From: Actinomycetes bacterium
GTDB taxonomy: Bacteria > Actinomycetota > Actinomycetes > Actinomycetales > Cellulomonadaceae
Length of the DNA: 9,358 nucleotides
Assembly: GCA_023461115.1 (NCBI GenBank)
Contig: JAEWOA010000251.1
Location: forward strand, 1-9,358
Direction: 5' to 3'
Shown: positions 1-7,067 of the stretch, one piece after another
Position numbering within the stretch: the first letter of the stretch is position 1
Layout: the number at the start of each line of letters is the position of its first letter
Position numbers and translations under genes: made by a program
Notes under the pieces: model-generated
Seen by the model: only the letters and a program-made list of their open reading frames with translations
Databases searched by the model: none
Told to the model about the DNA's origin: nothing

Positions 1-80
1 CCCGCGCTCCGCGCACCCCCCGCGCTCCGCGCACCCCCCGCGCTCCAGGCACCCCCCGCGCTCCGGGCACCCCCCGCGCT
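1..80. repeat. 18-bp GC-rich tandem repeat, about 4.4 copies
   Basis: The unit CCCGCGCTCCGCGCACCC repeats with a period of exactly 18 bp (copies begin at 1, 19, 37, 55, and a partial copy at 73). Copies 1 and 2 are identical; copies 3 and 4 differ only at unit positions 11-12. The array touches the window edge, so its full length is unknown. The period is a multiple of three and several frames are open through it, so it could be the end or start of a repetitive coding region; no recognisable protein is produced. An intergenic minisatellite is the simpler reading. Confidence 0.85.
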
Positions 81-101
81 GCGCGTTCGCGCGATTCCGA
101 A

Positions 102-132
102 CCATCCGCGTCCCGACCCCGGACGCGGATGG
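102..132. promoter_or_regulatory. Perfect 12-bp hairpin upstream of the ArsR-type gene
   Basis: CCATCCGCGTCC (102-113) is perfectly complementary to GGACGCGGATGG (121-132), with a 7-base loop. There is no T-run on either strand, so it is not a classical intrinsic terminator, although GC-rich actinobacteria often use hairpins lacking a U-tract. It could end a transcript entering from the left, or act as a DNA operator for the downstream regulator, since its arms carry the same GGATG/CATCC core as the repeats at 139-202. The structure is certain; the role is inferred. Confidence 0.6.
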
Positions 133-138
133 CGGTGG

Positions 139-202
139 CGATGGATGCGTGGGGGGTGCCCGTGGCGGGCGCTTTGGGCGCATCCATCGGCGCATTCATC
201 GG
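139..202. promoter_or_regulatory. Inverted and direct repeats in the leader of the ArsR-type gene
   Basis: CGATGGATGCG (139-149) recurs as an exact inverted copy, CGCATCCATCG, at 179-189. A second inverted copy with one mismatch, CGCATTCATCG, follows directly at 191-201, making a 12-bp tandem repeat at 179-202. Between the arms is a small hairpin, GCCCG/CGGGC (158-162 with 166-170). The set ends 42 bp before the ArsR-type start. Repeated inverted sites just upstream of a small HTH gene are a common layout for an autoregulatory operator, but a folded 5' leader is also possible. No clear -10/-35 pair was seen. Confidence 0.5.
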
Positions 203-244
203 GAGGGGTTGTGGTGGGGGGCGGGGCGGGAGATACTGAAGTGG

Positions 245-574
245 ATGCTTAACTATTACGACTCGGTGTTCCACGCCCTGTCGGACGCGAGCCGCCGCGC
301 CATGGTCGAGAGACTGGCGCGCGGTCCCGCTTCCGTCGGCACGCTGGCCGAGCCGTTCGCGATGTCGCTTCCCGCCGTGATGCAGCACCTCAAGGTGCTG
401 GAGGACGCGGGGATCGTCACGTCGCAGAAGGTCGGCCGCGTCCGCACCTACACACTCACGCCCGACGGGCTCGCCGAGCCGACGGCCTGGATGCAGCGCC
501 AGCGCACACCGGCGCAGCGCCGGCTGGACCGGCTCGGCACGCACCTCGTCGAGAACCCGCAGGAGGAACCATGA
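245..574 (+). CDS. ArsR-type winged-helix transcriptional regulator
   Basis: This 109-residue cytoplasmic protein is a DNA-binding repressor of the ArsR/SmtB fold. The winged helix spans about residues 5-75: the segment beginning HALSDASRRAMVERLARG, then the recognition helix around MSLPAVMQHLKVLEDAGIV (40-58), then a wing with VGRVRTYTLT (63-72). No CxC metal site is present, so it belongs with the metal-independent members commonly paired with SRPBCC proteins. The frame is open upstream to the left window edge, but family similarity begins at MLNYYDSVFHALSD, so ATG 245 is chosen over ATG 149; a GGGAG at 228-232 is a rather distant ribosome site. Its stop overlaps the next ATG (ATGA at 571-574), so the two are probably translated together. 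The ligand or signal is unknown. Confidence 0.88.
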   Translation: MLNYYDSVFHALSDASRRAMVERLARGPASVGTLAEPFAMSLPAVMQHLKVLEDAGIVTSQKVGRVRTYTLTPDGLAEPTAWMQRQRTPAQRRLDRLGTHLVENPQEEP

Positions 575-1052
575 CCACCGAGACCAGCACGCAGCACGGC
601 AACCCGCTCGCCCACGCGACCTTCGTCATCGAGCGCACGTACCCCGTCCCCGTCGAGCGCGTGTGGCACGCGCACGCCGACCTCGCGGAGCGCAAGCAGT
701 GGTTCGGCGCCGACGACTCGTTCACGGCCGACGAGGTCAGCGACGACTTCCGCGTCGGCGGCCGGTCGGTCGAGGACGGCGAGTGGCACGGCGGCGCGCG
801 CAGCCGCTACGTCGCGACGTATTGCGACCTCGTCGAGAACGAGCGCACGTCCTGACGTACGACATGTGGATCGACCGCGCGTACTTCTCGACGTCGCTGG
901 CGACGACGCAGCTGGAGCAAGTCGACGGCGGCACCCGCCTGACCTACACCGAGCAGGGCGTCTACGTGGGCGGCGACGAGGACGCGCGCAACCGCGAGAC
1001 CGGCTGCAACGCCATCCTCGACGAGCTGGGCGCGTACCTCACCCGCGCCTGA
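571..1052 (+). pseudogene. SRPBCC/AHSA1-domain protein, frameshifted as given
   Basis: The START-like fold of this family forms a hydrophobic cavity; members encoded beside ArsR regulators are usually annotated as AHSA1/SRPBCC proteins of unknown ligand. The N-terminal half (571-855) reads FVIERTYPVPVERVWHAHAD, then KQWFGADD, typical of the fold start, and stops at TGA 853-855. The C-terminal half continues in another frame, from about 849 to TGA 1050-1052: VLTYDMWIDRAYFSTSLATT, then GTRLTYTEQGVYV and a final helix. One extra base after 847 (GAG CGC ATC GTC CTG ACG) would restore a continuous 160-residue protein of normal family length. An AGGAGG at 561-566 and the ATGA overlap fix the start. 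The gene is either a recent single-base pseudogene or intact in the organism and broken by a sequencing or assembly error; the well-preserved second half makes error or very recent loss likely. Confidence 0.85.
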
Positions 1053-1074
1053 GCGCAGTCCCGGCCGCCGCAGG

Positions 1075-3819
1075 TCACGAGGGCCGGCGGCGGGTCAAGG
1101 GCAGGCGTGAGCGCGTGAGTGCGTACGCGCCCGCCATCGCGACGGCGGGCGCCGCCAACGCGAGGGCAGCGGCAAGAGTCCACGGGACGTCGAGCCGGGT
1201 GGTGACCTGGAACTCGCGTTGCCGCGAGGCGACGACGAGCACCGCGCCGAGCGCCACACCCGCGGCGACGCCGAGCCAGGACCCGATCACCGCGACGACG
1301 CCGGCCTGCGCCGCGGCCACGCGACGTCGCGTCCGCGGCGACGCCCCGACCGCGGCCAGCGTGGCGAGGTCCGGGGCGGACTCCGCGCCCGCCAGCGCGA
1401 CTGCGATCCCGGTCGCGGCGACCGCGAGCAGGATGCCTCCGCCGACCAGCAGGGGTTGCAGGAGGCCGCGGGGCGAGGACCAGCCGCGCTCGACGACGAC
1501 CGAGGCCGATGCCGGCAGGGCGTCGACGAGGCGGTCTTCCTCGGCGCTCGTCAGCACGTGATCGGGCCGGACAGCGATCCCGGCCCACTCGACCGTCAGG
1601 CCCAGGCGCTGCGCGGTGGCCGGTGACAGGACCGCGGTCCACGGGCCGAGCTCGGCGCCGTCCACGGCGGGAGTCGACACCGCGTCGTCCCAGATCTTGA
1701 GCTCCGCGGTCCCGTCGGCCCGTGTCCCGAACGGCGTGACGACCACCGTCCCCGCCTCGAGCGCTCGGGCCGCCTGGTCGGCGCCGGGGAGCCCGAGCAC
1801 TCGCCACGCGGCGCCGTCGTCGACGAGAACACGGCTCCAGCCATGCGAAGCCCCGAACGACAGGTCGGGCGTGGTCTTGCGCAGGCCCCAGCATCGCGGG
1901 TCGTCGCGCACGACCTGGCGCGCCTCCTCGCGGTCTTCGTGTAGCCACGCGGGGCATTGCTGGCCTTCGGAGTAGACCACCTGCGGCTCGCTCCACTCGA
2001 CGCCCGGCTCGGCGGTGGCGGGAGGAGGGGCGAGCGCGACCTGCAGCCGTGCGCTCGGGGCGCCGGGGAGCACGCGCGTCGTCACCGTCTCCAGACGCGT
2101 GACACGCGCGTCTAGGTCGTGGGGCTCGTCGTCGCCAGGCTCGCCGCCCAGGTCGTTGATGAGGACGACGCCGTCGGCGGCGACCGGTGTGTAGGCCTCA
2201 CGCTCGCCGGTGTCGAGGGACGCGAAGTAGGCGGTGCCCGCCATGGCGCCGGCAACCGCTGCCAGGACTGCCGCGACCGCGGGCGCGGTGCGTCCGCGCT
2301 GCCGGGAGGCATCGCGCAGCGCCACGCGCCCGGCGACGCCGAGCCGCGGCGCGAGTCGGCCGACGAGGGAGACGATGCCCCCCGACGAGGTCACGACGCC
2401 GAGTTGCAGCATCAAGACGCCACCGACCAGGGCGACGGTCTGCGTGTCCAGCGCGCCCCACAGCGCGACGAGCCCGCCCATCGCGACGAGGATGGCTCCG
2501 ATGATCGGCACCCTCCGGCGCGGCCGCGCCTCGGACCGTCGCCCAGTGAGCGCGGCGACGACGTCGACCCGGGCCGCTCGTCGTGCGGGCAGCCATGCGG
2601 CGCACGTCGCGATCGCGGTGCCGAGGGCGACGAACCCGACGACGGCCAGCCACGGCGCCCGCCACTCGAGCACCGCAGACGAGTCCTGATGCCGGAGGAA
2701 CGCGTAGGCGCCCGCGGCGGTCAGGACTCCGAGCAGGGCGCCTCCGAGCGCCGCCGCCAGCCCGGTCACGAGGCCACCCAGCAGCACCACGTCCCGCAGT
2801 GTGCGGCGATCGCCGCCGACCGCCGCCAACAGGGCGAGCTGGCGCTGGCTGCGCCGGGCGCCCACCGCGAATGCGGGGCCGATCAGCAGCGCCACCTCCA
2901 GCAGCCCGAGGCCGACGGCGGCGGCTGCGATCGCGAGGGTGGCCGCGGGGACGGCCTCGCGCGGTGTCATCAGCGCGGGGTCTGCGGGGGGCGGTGACAC
3001 CGTGAGGGCGTGGCGGGTCCCGACCGTGAACCCGGCCGCGTTGAGGGTGGCAACATCGTCCCAGGTCACGGCCGCTGGCCCGAGCACCGCCCAGGACATT
3101 CCCACGTCGGCCTCGGGGAGGCGGGCGGCTATCGGGTCCAGCGCGCTGTCCGTCGTGACAGTGACGCTGTCCCCGTCGCCTGGCCAGGGTCGGACGACAC
3201 CCACGACGCGCATCGGGGCCATTGCCTCGTCTGGTGCCCGCCGCTCCGGCGACTGGCCGGCGGCGTCCACGACGTCGCCGACGCTGACGCCCAGACGCTC
3301 GGCGAGCGCACGGGTCAGGACGATCTCGTCGGGTCCGGCGGGGGCGCGGCCCTCGACGACGTTGCCTCGCAGCAAGGCCGTGGAGTGGCGGGAGTCGATC
3401 GCCTGGAGCGTGGTGTTGGCGCGGCCATCCGAGGTGCGCAGTCGGGCATAGCCGAGGTGCCGCTCGGCGAGCTCGTCGCCATCCGGCGCTATGGCGCGAA
3501 GGGCGGCGGCACGCGCTTCGACAGTGTCGAGCGGGCGCGCGAGGTCTTCGAGATCCACGCCGCCCTGCGGTGGAAAGCTGTTCCCGATCACGCGAGCGTC
3601 GACGTACTCGACGACCGCCTGGGCTTCCGTGCCGAGTTCGTAGCGCAGCGCGGTCTGCCACGTCATCTGGCCCGACTGCAGGAGCGTGGCGCCGGCCACG
3701 CAGACGAAGACCGGCAGGCCCACCAAGACCGCGACCAGCGTCGTCCGGCCCCTGCTCCGGACGGCGTCTCGGCGCGCGATCCGGGCAGCGGCCCGCAGGC
3801 CGTGCCACCGGTGCGGCAT
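1075..3819 (-). CDS. FtsX-family ABC transporter permease (two FtsX domains)
   Basis: This 914-residue inner-membrane protein is the permease of a MacB/LolCDE-like ABC system, which typically exports or releases peptides, antibiotics or lipid-linked substrates by mechanotransmission. Apparent membrane helices are at about 27-47, 293-320, 345-375, 388-412, 436-456, 459-480, 514-531, 788-811, 836-866 and 881-902. That gives a duplicated arrangement with two large extracytoplasmic domains (about 48-292 and 532-787). FtsX-like cores follow each, with the LLAAVGGDRRTLR and LATLAAVGASPRTRRR signatures at about 330-342 and 818-833. The second outer domain has two cysteines (622 and 643) that could form a disulfide. 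ATG 3817-3819 shares its A with the stop of the ATPase gene (TGATG), indicating translational coupling. The substrate cannot be read from the sequence. The gene ends 22 bp from the convergent SRPBCC gene, with no clear terminator between them. Confidence 0.93.
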   Translation of the reverse strand: MPHRWHGLRAAARIARRDAVRSRGRTTLVAVLVGLPVFVCVAGATLLQSGQMTWQTALRYELGTEAQAVVEYVDARVIGNSFPPQGGVDLEDLARPLDTVEARAAALRAIAPDGDELAERHLGYARLRTSDGRANTTLQAIDSRHSTALLRGNVVEGRAPAGPDEIVLTRALAERLGVSVGDVVDAAGQSPERRAPDEAMAPMRVVGVVRPWPGDGDSVTVTTDSALDPIAARLPEADVGMSWAVLGPAAVTWDDVATLNAAGFTVGTRHALTVSPPPADPALMTPREAVPAATLAIAAAAVGLGLLEVALLIGPAFAVGARRSQRQLALLAAVGGDRRTLRDVVLLGGLVTGLAAALGGALLGVLTAAGAYAFLRHQDSSAVLEWRAPWLAVVGFVALGTAIATCAAWLPARRAARVDVVAALTGRRSEARPRRRVPIIGAILVAMGGLVALWGALDTQTVALVGGVLMLQLGVVTSSGGIVSLVGRLAPRLGVAGRVALRDASRQRGRTAPAVAAVLAAVAGAMAGTAYFASLDTGEREAYTPVAADGVVLINDLGGEPGDDEPHDLDARVTRLETVTTRVLPGAPSARLQVALAPPPATAEPGVEWSEPQVVYSEGQQCPAWLHEDREEARQVVRDDPRCWGLRKTTPDLSFGASHGWSRVLVDDGAAWRVLGLPGADQAARALEAGTVVVTPFGTRADGTAELKIWDDAVSTPAVDGAELGPWTAVLSPATAQRLGLTVEWAGIAVRPDHVLTSAEEDRLVDALPASASVVVERGWSSPRGLLQPLLVGGGILLAVAATGIAVALAGAESAPDLATLAAVGASPRTRRRVAAAQAGVVAVIGSWLGVAAGVALGAVLVVASRQREFQVTTRLDVPWTLAAALALAAPAVAMAGAYALTRSRLPLTRRRPS

Positions 3820-4559
3820 CAGTGCGCACCGCCGACGAGCAGCGACTCGGGCCCCGAGCGATGCCCGGTCCCGTCGACGACTACGCCGTCTCGGACGAAC
3901 ACGGTGCGGTCCGCCCAGGCGGCGAACCGTGGCTCGTGCGTGACCAGGAGGCCCGCGGCGCCGGCGTCGATGCGAGCGCGCAGGACGCGCATGACGTCCT
4001 CGCCGGTCGTGGAGTCGAGGGCGCCGGTCGGCTCGTCGGCGAGGACCAGGCGGCGCGGCCCGACGAGGGCGCGGGCGATGGCGACGCGCTGCTGCTGGCC
4101 GCCGGACAGCTCGTCGGGGAACCGGTCCGCCAGGTCGGCGACGCCCACCTCGTCGAGAGCGGCCATGGCCTCGCGGCGCGCCACCCGTGCGCGCACGCCA
4201 TCGAGCTCACGCGGCAGCGACACGTTCTCCGCGGCCGTGAGGGCGGGGATGAGGTTGAAGTCCTGGAAGACATACCCGACGCTGCGGCGGCGCAGGCGTG
4301 CGCGGGCGCGCGCGTCGAGCGCGCTCAGCTCGTCGCCCGCGAGCGTGACCGTCCCCGCCGTCGGCGTGTCGAGGCCGCCCGCCAGGTTGAGCAGCGTCGA
4401 CTTGCCCGAGCCTGATGCGCCCATGACGGCCACCAGCTCGCCGAGCCGGACGTCGAGATCGACGCCTTCGAGTGCTCGCACAGCGGTCGGCCCAGTGCCG
4501 TGCACCCGGGCGACGCGCCGCATCGCGAGGAGCACCGGGCCGAGGGCGCGGCCGCTCAT
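3819..4559 (-). CDS. ABC transporter ATP-binding protein (MacB/LolD type)
   Basis: This 246-residue cytoplasmic ATPase powers the FtsX-type permease encoded next. All motifs are intact: Walker A GASGSGKST (47-55), Q-loop Gln 99 in YVFQDFNLIPALTAAENV, signature LSGGQQQRVAIARAL (151-165), Walker B LVLADEPTGALD (171-182) and switch His 208 in LLVTHEP. The FNLIPALTAAENV segment and the ADEPTGALD ending are typical of the LolD/MacB/FtsE subfamily. The frame is open much further upstream (to 5051), but that is a shadow of the regulator gene. ATG 4557-4559 is chosen because it forms an ATGA overlap with the PadR stop and gives normal family length. It is the middle gene of the regulator-ATPase-permease operon. 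Confidence 0.95.
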   Translation of the reverse strand: MSGRALGPVLLAMRRVARVHGTGPTAVRALEGVDLDVRLGELVAVMGASGSGKSTLLNLAGGLDTPTAGTVTLAGDELSALDARARARLRRRSVGYVFQDFNLIPALTAAENVSLPRELDGVRARVARREAMAALDEVGVADLADRFPDELSGGQQQRVAIARALVGPRRLVLADEPTGALDSTTGEDVMRVLRARIDAGAAGLLVTHEPRFAAWADRTVFVRDGVVVDGTGHRSGPESLLVGGAH

Positions 4560-5146
4560 CGGGCGCCGCCCGGTGTGCGTGTCTCGACGGTGGTGGGCGC
4601 GTCTGCGCGCGTGGCGCGCGGCAGGAGCGACGCCTGTGCGACGCGCGCCTCGACGTGGTCGAGCCAGCGGACCTCGGCCTCGGCGTCGAAGACGAGCCGG
4701 TCGAGCACGAGCGACCACGCGAGGTCGTCGCCCGTGAGCCCGGTCGCGGGGAGGTCGGCCTTGAGTCGCGTGAGGTCGCGGAGCGCGCGCATGGTCTCGG
4801 TGCGCTGCGTCTGGACGATCGCGGCAACGTCCACGCCCGCCGCGCACACCGCGAGGGCGAGCTTGATGCTGAGCTCGTCGCGCGCCGGGGCTGAGCGCAG
4901 CACGGGGGTGGTCCACCAGCGCGCCAGCTCGTCGCGGCCGGCGGCGGTGAGCTGGTACTGCGCCGGCTCGGCGTCGTCGAGCGCCTCGACCAGCCCGTCG
5001 CGGACCAGGCGGTCGAGCGTCGTCGAGACCTGGCCCATGTTGAGCGGCCACGTGCCACCGGTGCGCTGCTCGAAGTCCTGGCGCAGCTGGTACGCGTGGC
5101 TCGGCGCCTCGGCCAGCAGCGCGAGCAATCCCTGTCGGACAGACAT
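4556..5146 (-). CDS. PadR-family transcriptional regulator
   Basis: This 196-residue protein has an N-terminal PadR winged helix: SVRQGLLALLAEAPSHAYQL (2-21), then the recognition region LNMGQVSTTLDRLVRDGLVE (35-54) and a wing ending YQLTAAGRDELARWW (64-78). A helical C-terminal domain (about 90-172, Vir_act_alpha_C-like) probably mediates dimerisation and ligand sensing. It is the first gene of the operon with the ABC ATPase and permease, the usual arrangement in which PadR represses a drug or peptide exporter until the substrate appears. A strong purine site (GAGGGGG, 5151-5157 on the minus strand) lies 4 bp before ATG 5144-5146. The last 25 residues are low-complexity. Two palindromes over its promoter suggest autoregulation; the inducer is unknown. 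Confidence 0.93.
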   Translation of the reverse strand: MSVRQGLLALLAEAPSHAYQLRQDFEQRTGGTWPLNMGQVSTTLDRLVRDGLVEALDDAEPAQYQLTAAGRDELARWWTTPVLRSAPARDELSIKLALAVCAAGVDVAAIVQTQRTETMRALRDLTRLKADLPATGLTGDDLAWSLVLDRLVFDAEAEVRWLDHVEARVAQASLLPRATRADAPTTVETRTPGGAR

Positions 5147-5160
5147 CAGACCCCCTCTTA

Positions 5161-5194
5161 GTTACTCAGTAACCCGAAGGTTACGCGGTAACCT
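5161..5194. promoter_or_regulatory. Twin palindromic operator, probable PadR site
   Basis: There are two palindromes: GTTAC-TCA-GTAAC (5161-5173) and AGGTTAC-GCG-GTAACCT (5178-5194). The four half-sites share the core GTTAC/GTAAC, with identical 3-bp spacers inside each palindrome and centres 19 bp apart, close to two helical turns. They lie between the divergent padR operon and the ABC-F gene and overlap the predicted padR promoter. This fits binding of two dimers on one face of the DNA. The repeats are seen directly; PadR binding is inferred from position. Confidence 0.75.
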
Positions 5195-5207
5195 CGCGAC
5201 GTGTCCA
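5178..5207 (-). promoter_or_regulatory. Candidate promoter of the padR-ABC operon
   Basis: On the minus strand a TGGACA -35 (5207-5202) and a TAACCT -10 (5183-5178) are separated by 18 bp. Transcription would start near 5171, about 25 nt before the padR ATG. The second palindrome covers the -10 and spacer and the first covers the start site, so a bound repressor would block polymerase. The match is to general SigA-type consensus only. The palindrome also places a TAACCT on the plus strand (5189-5194), possibly for the ABC-F gene, but without a convincing -35. Confidence 0.5.
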
Positions 5208-5243
5208 TCGGCCAGACAGGTGACCGGTAGCCTCGATGCCCTC

Positions 5244-7034
5244 ATGGCTCACCTGCTCGGCGCGGACCGCGTCACCCTCACGCTCGGCACGCGCACCCTC
5301 CTGGACGGCGTGAGCCTGGGCCTCGACGACGGCCAGCGCATCGGCGTCGTCGGCCCCAACGGCGCCGGGAAGTCGACGCTCCTGCGCGTCCTCGCAGGTC
5401 AGCAAGGTCCCGACGACGGCCGCGTCACGCGCGCGGGCGGCACCCGGCTGGCCATGCTCGACCAGCGCGACGACCTCCTTGCCGGCACAGTCCTCGACGC
5501 CGTCCACGGCGACACCGACGCGCACGAGTGGGCGTCCGACTCCCGCATCCGGGCGGTCCACGCGGGCCTGCTGCCGGATGTCGCGCTCGACGCGGAGGTC
5601 TCCACGCTCTCGGGCGGCCAGCGGCGCCGGGTCGCGCTCGCGGCCCTGCTGGTGCGCGACGACGAGGTGCTGGTGCTCGACGAGCCCACCAACCACCTGG
5701 ACGTCGAGGGCGTGGCATGGCTCGCGAGCCACCTCAACGAACGGTTCGGCCGGGGCCAGGGCGCGCTCGTCGTCGTCACGCACGACCGCTGGTTCCTCGA
5801 CGCGGTGTGCACCCGCACGTGGGAGGTGCACGACGGCGTCGTCGACCAGTACGAGGGCGGCTACGCCGCGTACGTCCTGGCCCGCGCGGAGCGCTCGCGC
5901 ACGGCCGCGGTCACCGAGGAGAAGCGCCAGAACCTGCTCCGCAAGGAGCTCGCGTGGCTGCGCCGCGGCGCCCCCGCCCGCACGTCGAAGCCCAAGTTCC
6001 GCCTGGACGCCGCGGCCGCGCTCATCGCCGACGAGCCCCCGCCGCGCGACCGCATGGAGCTGTCGCGCATGGCCACGGCCCGGCTGGGCAAGGACGTGCT
6101 GGACGTCGAGGACGTGACGCTGAGCCTGGGCGGCAAGGTGCTGCTCGACGACCAGACGTGGCGGCTCGGCCCGGGGGACCGGATCGGGGTCGTCGGCGTC
6201 AACGGCGCCGGCAAGACCACCCTGCTGCGCCTGCTCGCGGGGCGGCTGGCGCCGGACGCCGGACGCGTGAAGCGCGGCAAGACCATCCAGGTCGCGGAGC
6301 TGCGGCAGGACGTCGAGGACCTCGACGAGCTCGCGGACCTGCGGGTGGTGGAGGTCGTCGAGCGCGAGAAGCGGTCGGTCGTCGTCGGGGGCAAGGAGCT
6401 GACGGCGTCGCAGCTCGTCGAGCGCCTGGGCTTCACCCGGGACCGCGCCCGCACGCCGGTGCGGGACCTGTCCGGCGGCGAGCGCAGGCGCCTGCAGCTG
6501 CTGCGCTTGCTCGTCGGGGAGCCCAACGTGCTGCTTCTCGACGAGCCCACCAACGACCTCGACACCGACACCCTGGCCGCGCTCGAGGACCTGCTCGACG
6601 GCTGGCCGGGCACGCTGATCGTCGTCTCGCACGATCGCTACCTGCTGGAACGCGTCTGCGACCGCCAGGTGGCGCTGCTCGGCGACGGCCAGATCCGCGA
6701 CCTCCCCGGCGGCGTCGAGCAGTACCTGGACCTCCGCGCGGCGGCCCTGAACCCTCCGCCCGCGACCACGCCCGCCACCCCCGCGGCGGCGAGCGTGCCC
6801 ACCACTGCGCCCGCCTCGGCCGCGGACGTGCGGGCGGCGCGCAAGGAGGTCGCGCGCATCGAGCGCCGGCTCGCCAAGATCGCGGAGCTCGAGGCCGGCC
6901 TGCACGACAAGATGGCGGCCGCCGCGGCCGACCACACCGCGATCCTGGAGCTGGACGCCCAACTCCGGGCCTTGAGCGACGAGAAGGACGCCCTGGAGGA
7001 CGCCTGGCTGACAGCCGCCGACCAGGCCGGCTAG
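5244..7034 (+). CDS. ABC-F family ATPase, Uup-like
   Basis: This 596-residue soluble protein has two fused nucleotide-binding domains and no membrane segment, the hallmark of ABC-F proteins that bind the ribosomal E site and affect translation or antibiotic protection. Domain 1 has Walker A GPNGAGKST (37-45), signature LSGGQRRRV (122-130), Walker B LVLDEPTNHLD (143-153) and His 180. Domain 2 has GVNGAGKTT (318-326), LSGGERRRL (409-417), LLLDEPTNDLD (430-440) and His 463. The linker (about 205-275) carries KELAWLRRGAPARTSKPK, typical of the Uup branch. An Ala/Pro/Thr stretch (502-526) leads to a charged C-terminal coiled coil (about 527-590), also Uup-like. ATG 5244 matches the usual family N-terminus; GTG 5220 is a weaker alternative. 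No good ribosome site is visible, and a TAGCCT at 5228-5233 could be the -10 of a nearly leaderless transcript. A housekeeping Uup role is more likely than dedicated resistance. Confidence 0.94.
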   Translation: MAHLLGADRVTLTLGTRTLLDGVSLGLDDGQRIGVVGPNGAGKSTLLRVLAGQQGPDDGRVTRAGGTRLAMLDQRDDLLAGTVLDAVHGDTDAHEWASDSRIRAVHAGLLPDVALDAEVSTLSGGQRRRVALAALLVRDDEVLVLDEPTNHLDVEGVAWLASHLNERFGRGQGALVVVTHDRWFLDAVCTRTWEVHDGVVDQYEGGYAAYVLARAERSRTAAVTEEKRQNLLRKELAWLRRGAPARTSKPKFRLDAAAALIADEPPPRDRMELSRMATARLGKDVLDVEDVTLSLGGKVLLDDQTWRLGPGDRIGVVGVNGAGKTTLLRLLAGRLAPDAGRVKRGKTIQVAELRQDVEDLDELADLRVVEVVEREKRSVVVGGKELTASQLVERLGFTRDRARTPVRDLSGGERRRLQLLRLLVGEPNVLLLDEPTNDLDTDTLAALEDLLDGWPGTLIVVSHDRYLLERVCDRQVALLGDGQIRDLPGGVEQYLDLRAAALNPPPATTPATPAAASVPTTAPASAADVRAARKEVARIERRLAKIAELEAGLHDKMAAAAADHTAILELDAQLRALSDEKDALEDAWLTAADQAG

Positions 7035-7042
7035 CCCCCGCC

Positions 7043-7056
7043 CGGCCGGAGGGCCG
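7043..7056. terminator. Weak hairpin between convergent genes
   Basis: CGGCC (7043-7047) pairs with GGCCG (7052-7056) across a GGAG loop, in the 33-bp gap where the ABC-F and MarR genes converge. It has no T-run on either side. Its position suits a bidirectional terminator, but a 5-bp GC stem arises easily by chance in DNA this GC-rich. Confidence 0.3.
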
Positions 7057-7067
7057 TCAGGCAGTCG

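Noticed and set aside
129..239. A 36-residue ORF (ATG 129) with a small hydrophobic Gly/Ala stretch
   Set aside because: It runs across the repeat cluster, has no ribosome site, and its composition follows from the GC-rich repeats. I see no sign that it is translated.
149..244. Extended N-terminus for the ArsR-type protein starting at ATG 149
   Set aside because: The extra 32 residues are Arg/Gly-rich, translate the inverted repeats, and do not resemble the family; the domain begins right after ATG 245.
1053..1074. Possible terminator between the convergent SRPBCC and permease genes
   Set aside because: The 22-bp gap contains no convincing stem and no T-run.
962..5058. Several long open frames overlapping the exporter operon on both strands
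   Set aside because: Their products are Arg/Ala/Pro-rich without motifs and run through the coherent permease, ATPase and PadR genes.
5181..6962. A 593-codon open frame antisense to the ABC-F gene
   Set aside because: The opposite strand has two perfect ABC domains. The antisense product is low-complexity (Val/Arg/Asp/Gln-rich) with no domain, as expected from high GC at third positions.
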